A DNA stretch of 64,000 nucleotides, taken from NCBI RefSeq assembly GCF_002101595.1, contig NZ_LQOM01000016.1:248001-312000 (forward strand). Reading direction: 5' to 3'. Under the pieces are notes generated by a model. It saw only the letters and a program-made list of their open reading frames with translations, was not told where the DNA came from and ran no database searches. Source of the DNA: Mycobacterium celatum. GTDB taxonomy: Bacteria; Actinomycetota; Actinomycetes; Mycobacteriales; Mycobacteriaceae. Shown here piece after piece: positions 60,554 through 64,000 of the stretch; the first letter of the stretch is position 1; each line of letters opens with the position of its first letter. The translations under genes were made by a program, and so were the position numbers.

Positions 60554-61176
60554 CCACCGCGGTGTCCGCGCAACCGGGTGAGCCACTGACGGATTCGCCT
60601 CCGGCACCGGTCGATCCGCGCAGCGCGTGGTGGGTGCTGATCGCCGGGGTGGCTGGCCTGCTCGCCTCGGTGACGCTGACGGTGGAGAAGATCAACATCC
60701 TGCTCAACCCGTCGTACGTGCCGTCGTGCAACATCAACCCGGTGGTGTCGTGCGGCTCGGTGATGACGACGCCGCAGGCCTCGGTGCTGGGTTTCCCCAA
60801 CTCGCTGATCGGCATCGCGGCGTTCATGGTCGTCGTGGTCACCGGCGTGCTTGCGGTCGCGAAAGTCGTTCTGCCGCAGTGGTATTGGTCTGGACTGGTG
60901 GTCGGAACGCTGGCCGGGGCGGGGTTCGTCCACTGGCTGATCTTCCAGAGCCTGTATCGCATCGGGGCGCTGTGCCCGTATTGCATGGTGGTGTGGGCGG
61001 TGACCATACCGCTGCTGGTGGTGGCCGCCTCGATCGCGCTGCGCCCGGCAATCGAGGGAAATCCGGTGTTACGCGGGCTCTACCATTGGCGGTGGTCGAT
61101 TACCGCACTGTGGTTCACCGCAGTCATTCTGATGATCCTGGCGCGGTTCTGGGATTACTGGTCGACACTTCTCTAA
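60550..61176 (+). CDS. VKOR-family disulfide-recycling membrane protein (Rv2968c-like)
   Basis: 208 aa. Bacterial vitamin K epoxide reductase homologue, which reoxidises DsbA and passes electrons to quinone. About five helices; loop cysteines SCNINPVVSCG (about residues 58-67) and quinone-proximal CPYC in GALCPYCMVVWAV (about 141). The target of warfarin-like inhibitors in M. tuberculosis. GTG 60550 overlaps the DsbA-like stop. Confidence 0.95.
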   Translation: MTTAVSAQPGEPLTDSPPAPVDPRSAWWVLIAGVAGLLASVTLTVEKINILLNPSYVPSCNINPVVSCGSVMTTPQASVLGFPNSLIGIAAFMVVVVTGVLAVAKVVLPQWYWSGLVVGTLAGAGFVHWLIFQSLYRIGALCPYCMVVWAVTIPLLVVAASIALRPAIEGNPVLRGLYHWRWSITALWFTAVILMILARFWDYWSTLL

Positions 61177-61197
61177 ACGGTCTGAAGGGGCGCGCGC

Positions 61198-64000
61198 ATG
61201 ATCTCCAAAGTGCTGGTTGCCAATCGCGGTGAAATCGCGATCCGCGCCTTCCGCGCCGCCTACGAGCTGGGCATCGGCACCGTCGCGATCTACCCGTACG
61301 AGGACCGCAACTCGGTGCACCGGCTCAAGGCCGACGAGTCCTACCAGATCGGCGAAGAAGGCCACCCGGTGCGGGCCTACCTTTCGGTCGACGAGATCGT
61401 CGAAACCGCTCTCCGCGCAGGCGCCGACGCCATATACCCCGGATACGGATTCCTCTCGGAGAACCCGGAATTGGCCGACGCCTGCGCGCGGGCCGGCATC
61501 ACCTTCGTCGGCCCCAGTGCCGCGGTGCTGGAGTTGACCGGAAACAAATCCCGCGCGATCGCGACGGCCCGCGAGGCCGGTCTGCCGGTGCTGATGTCCT
61601 CGGCGCCGTCCGCGTCGGTCGACGAGCTGCTGGCCGCCGCGGAGGACATGCGTTTCCCGTTGTTCGTCAAGGCCGTTGCCGGTGGCGGGGGCCGCGGCAT
61701 GCGGCGCGTCAACGACGCGGCCATGCTGCCCGAGGCCATCGAGGCCGCCAGCCGCGAAGCAGAGTCGGCGTTCGGGGACCCGACGGTCTATCTCGAGCAG
61801 GCGGTGATCAACCCGCGCCACATCGAGGTGCAGATCCTGGCCGACACCCAGGGCAGCGTGATCCACCTCTACGAGCGGGACTGCAGCGTGCAGCGCCGGC
61901 ACCAGAAGGTCATCGAACTCGCGCCCGCGCCGAACCTGGATCCGGTGTTGCGCAAACGGATTTGCGACGACGCGGTGGCGTTCGCCCGCCACATCGGCTA
62001 CAGCTGCGCCGGCACGGTGGAATTCCTGCTCGACGAGAGCGGCCAGCATGTGTTCATCGAGATGAATCCGCGCATCCAGGTCGAGCACACCGTCACCGAG
62101 GAGATCGCCGACGTCGACCTGGTGTCCAGCCAGCTACGCATTGCCGCCGGCGAGACACTGGACGACCTCGGCTTGCGGCAGGAGGCGATCCGTCCGCACG
62201 GCGCGGCGCTGCAGTGCCGGATCACCACCGAAGACCCGGCGAACGGTTTCCGGCCCGACACCGGCCGGATCAGCGCCTACCGCAGCCCCGGCGGAGCGGG
62301 CATCCGGCTGGACGGCGGCACCAACCTGGGCGCGGAGATCAGCGCGCACTTCGATTCGATGCTGGTGAAGCTGACCTGCCGGGGCCGCGATTTTCCGGCG
62401 GCGGTGGCCCGGGCGCGTCGCGCGATCGCCGAGTTCCGCATCCGCGGTGTCTCGACGAATATCCCGTTCCTGCAAGCGGTTCTGGACGACCCCGATTTTC
62501 GGGCCGGCCGTATCACCACGTCGTTCATCGACGAGCGTCCGCAACTGCTGACCGCGCGGTCGTCGGCCGACCGCGGCACCAAGATCCTCAACTACCTGGC
62601 CGACGTCACCGTGAACAAGCCGCACGGTTCTCGGCCGTCGGCGGTGTACCCGCACGACAAGCTGCCCGACATCGACCTGGAGGCACCTCCGCCGCCCGGC
62701 TCCAAGCAACGGCTGGTCGAGTTGGGGCCGGAGGGCTTTGCCCGCTGGATGCGGGAATCCTCCGCGGTTTTGGTCACCGAGACCACATTCCGCGACGCGC
62801 ACCAGTCGCTGCTCGCTACCCGGATACGGACCGCCGGACTGCTGAGGGTGGCGCCGTACATCGCGCGGCTCACACCGCAGCTGCTGTCGATGGAATGCTG
62901 GGGTGGCGCGACTTACGATGTGGCCCTGCGCTTTCTGAAGGAAGACCCGTGGGAGCGGCTGGCCGCGCTGCGCGAGGCGATGCCCAATATCTGCCTGCAG
63001 ATGCTGCTGCGAGGCCGCAACACCGTCGGCTACACCCCGTATCCGGAGCTTGTGTGCTCGGCGTTCGTCGAGGAGGCCACCGCCACCGGGATCGACATTT
63101 TCCGGATCTTCGACGCACTTAATAATGTCGAGTCGATGCGCCCTGCCATCGACGCGGTGCGTGAAACAGGTTCTGCCATAGCCGAAGTCGCGATGTGCTA
63201 CACCGGCGATCTGGCCGATCCGGACGAGAACATCTACACCCTGGACTACTATCTGAAACTCGCCGAGCAGATCGTCGACGCCGGTGCGCACGTGCTGGGC
63301 ATCAAGGACATGGCCGGGCTGCTGCGGGCCGGCGCCGCGCAGCGGTTGATTCCTGCTTTGCGCAGTCGTTTCGACCTGCCGATCCATGTGCACACCCATG
63401 ACACCCCGGGCGGCCAGCTGGGCACCTATGTGGCGGCCTGGCACGCCGGGGCCGACGCCGTCGACGGGGCCGCGGCGCCGTTGGCGGGGACCACGAGCCA
63501 GCCCGCGCTGAGCTCGATCGTGGCGGCGGCCGCGCACACCGACTACGACACTGGCCTGTCGCTGTCGGCGGTATGCGATCTGGAGCCGTACTGGGAGGCT
63601 CTCCGAAAGGTGTACGCGCCCTTCGAATCCGGGCTGCCGGCGCCGACCGGCCGGGTGTACGACCACGAGATTCCCGGCGGCCAGCTGTCGAATCTGCGCC
63701 AGCAGGCGATCGCGCTGGGCCTGGGTGACCGCTTCGAGGAGATCGAGGACGCGTATGCGGCGGCCGACCGGATCCTCGGCAGGCTGATCAAGGTGACCCC
63801 GTCGTCGAAAGTGGTCGGCGACCTGGCGCTGGCATTGGTCGGCGCCGGGATCACCGCTGACGAATTCGCTTCGGAACCATCGCGATTCGACATCCCGGAA
63901 TCGGTGCTGGGGTTCCTGCGCGGGGAGCTGGGCGATCCGCCCGGCGGCTGGCCCGAGCCGCTGCGCACCAACGCGCTGGCCGGTCGTGCGCCGGCCAAAC
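61198..64000 (+). CDS. pca: Pyruvate carboxylase, 5' part
   Basis: 934 codons present, no stop before the window ends; the full-length enzyme is about 1,130 aa. Biotin carboxylase domain (KVLVANRGEIAIRAFRAAYELG; ATP loop KAVAGGGGRGMRR; EMNPRIQVEHTVTEE; residues 1-450), then the carboxyltransferase TIM barrel (TTFRDAHQSLLATRIRT; metal His in HVHTHDTPGG). The biotinyl domain is outside. Makes oxaloacetate from pyruvate, anaplerosis. ATG 61198 follows GAAGGGG, 21 bp after the VKOR gene. Confidence 0.97.
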   Translation, partial: MISKVLVANRGEIAIRAFRAAYELGIGTVAIYPYEDRNSVHRLKADESYQIGEEGHPVRAYLSVDEIVETALRAGADAIYPGYGFLSENPELADACARAGITFVGPSAAVLELTGNKSRAIATAREAGLPVLMSSAPSASVDELLAAAEDMRFPLFVKAVAGGGGRGMRRVNDAAMLPEAIEAASREAESAFGDPTVYLEQAVINPRHIEVQILADTQGSVIHLYERDCSVQRRHQKVIELAPAPNLDPVLRKRICDDAVAFARHIGYSCAGTVEFLLDESGQHVFIEMNPRIQVEHTVTEEIADVDLVSSQLRIAAGETLDDLGLRQEAIRPHGAALQCRITTEDPANGFRPDTGRISAYRSPGGAGIRLDGGTNLGAEISAHFDSMLVKLTCRGRDFPAAVARARRAIAEFRIRGVSTNIPFLQAVLDDPDFRAGRITTSFIDERPQLLTARSSADRGTKILNYLADVTVNKPHGSRPSAVYPHDKLPDIDLEAPPPPGSKQRLVELGPEGFARWMRESSAVLVTETTFRDAHQSLLATRIRTAGLLRVAPYIARLTPQLLSMECWGGATYDVALRFLKEDPWERLAALREAMPNICLQMLLRGRNTVGYTPYPELVCSAFVEEATATGIDIFRIFDALNNVESMRPAIDAVRETGSAIAEVAMCYTGDLADPDENIYTLDYYLKLAEQIVDAGAHVLGIKDMAGLLRAGAAQRLIPALRSRFDLPIHVHTHDTPGGQLGTYVAAWHAGADAVDGAAAPLAGTTSQPALSSIVAAAAHTDYDTGLSLSAVCDLEPYWEALRKVYAPFESGLPAPTGRVYDHEIPGGQLSNLRQQAIALGLGDRFEEIEDAYAAADRILGRLIKVTPSSKVVGDLALALVGAGITADEFASEPSRFDIPESVLGFLRGELGDPPGGWPEPLRTNALAGRAPAK

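Noticed and set aside
61962..63122. Alternative frame within pca
   Set aside because: The pca frame is open from 61198 to the window end with biotin carboxylase and carboxyltransferase motifs; the alternative frame is a shadow.

Overview
The window is a high-GC chromosomal segment from a mycobacterium. Gene content and order match the core ligA to pca block of Mycobacterium tuberculosis (Rv3014c down to Rv2967c, recalled rather than searched). Protein-level resemblance is close for GatC, the ACT protein, IlvB, Rv2991, LeuC, MutT1, Ppk and LipN. It is not M. tuberculosis complex: several gene blocks absent from that region in H37Rv are present here, and others are missing. Many genes look leaderless (a TANNNT -10 box 6-8 nt before ATG/GTG), as is typical of mycobacteria.

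Layout, left to right. (1) 1-8130: 3' end of ligA, then a seven-gene co-oriented cluster (DUF4878-like membrane protein, MoxR AAA+ ATPase, DUF58, small membrane protein, two membrane vWA-type proteins, membrane TPR-like Pro/Gly-rich protein), a Bat-like MoxR operon. (2) 8132-17318: ACT protein, gatC-gatA, a YhgE/Pip membrane protein with a degenerate ABC ATPase, pfkA, an orphan ESX-type MinD-like ATPase, gatB. (3) 17322-21249: an ECF41 (SigJ-type) sigma factor translationally coupled to an NDH-2-like flavoprotein, divergent from a four-helix membrane protein plus TetR regulator, with two tandem palindromic operators between; then a flavin-reductase-like gene. (4) 21382-24994: lppZ, two tandem DoxX genes, cfp6. 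(5) 25100-28742: ilvBNC with a leaderless Leu/Val leader peptide and a terminator-like hairpin, ending in a strong nested inverted repeat. (6) 28752-38821: a possible gene remnant, an FAD oxidoreductase, a frameshifted DUF4262 gene, serA, leuB, two tandem MFS transporters, a FAH-family gene, gltX, tRNA-Gln and tRNA-Glu. (7) 38857-43122: an F420-type split-barrel protein, an IclR regulator divergent from leuCD, hupB. (8) 43124-51876: mutT1, ppk, fbiD, gpsA, ddl, DUF3515, thiL, DUF1330, ung. (9) 51957-64000: rpmB, DAK/FakA-like protein, recG, exported HNH protein, two tandem aldo/keto reductases, lipN, a DsbA-like plus VKOR disulfide pair and the 5' part of pca.

Functionally the window gathers branched-chain amino acid synthesis (ilvBNC, leuB, leuCD), serine synthesis, tRNA-dependent amidation (gatCAB beside gltX and tRNA-Gln), DNA repair (ligA, ung, recG, mutT1), polyphosphate and F420 metabolism, and oxidative protein folding. 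The least-described parts are the MoxR cluster, the ECF41/TetR redox cluster, the YhgE/degenerate-ABC pair, the orphan MinD-like ATPase, and an intergenic dyad-repeat family. Copies of that family abut the -10 boxes of gatC, gatB and serA. No insertion sequence, CRISPR array or rRNA was seen.
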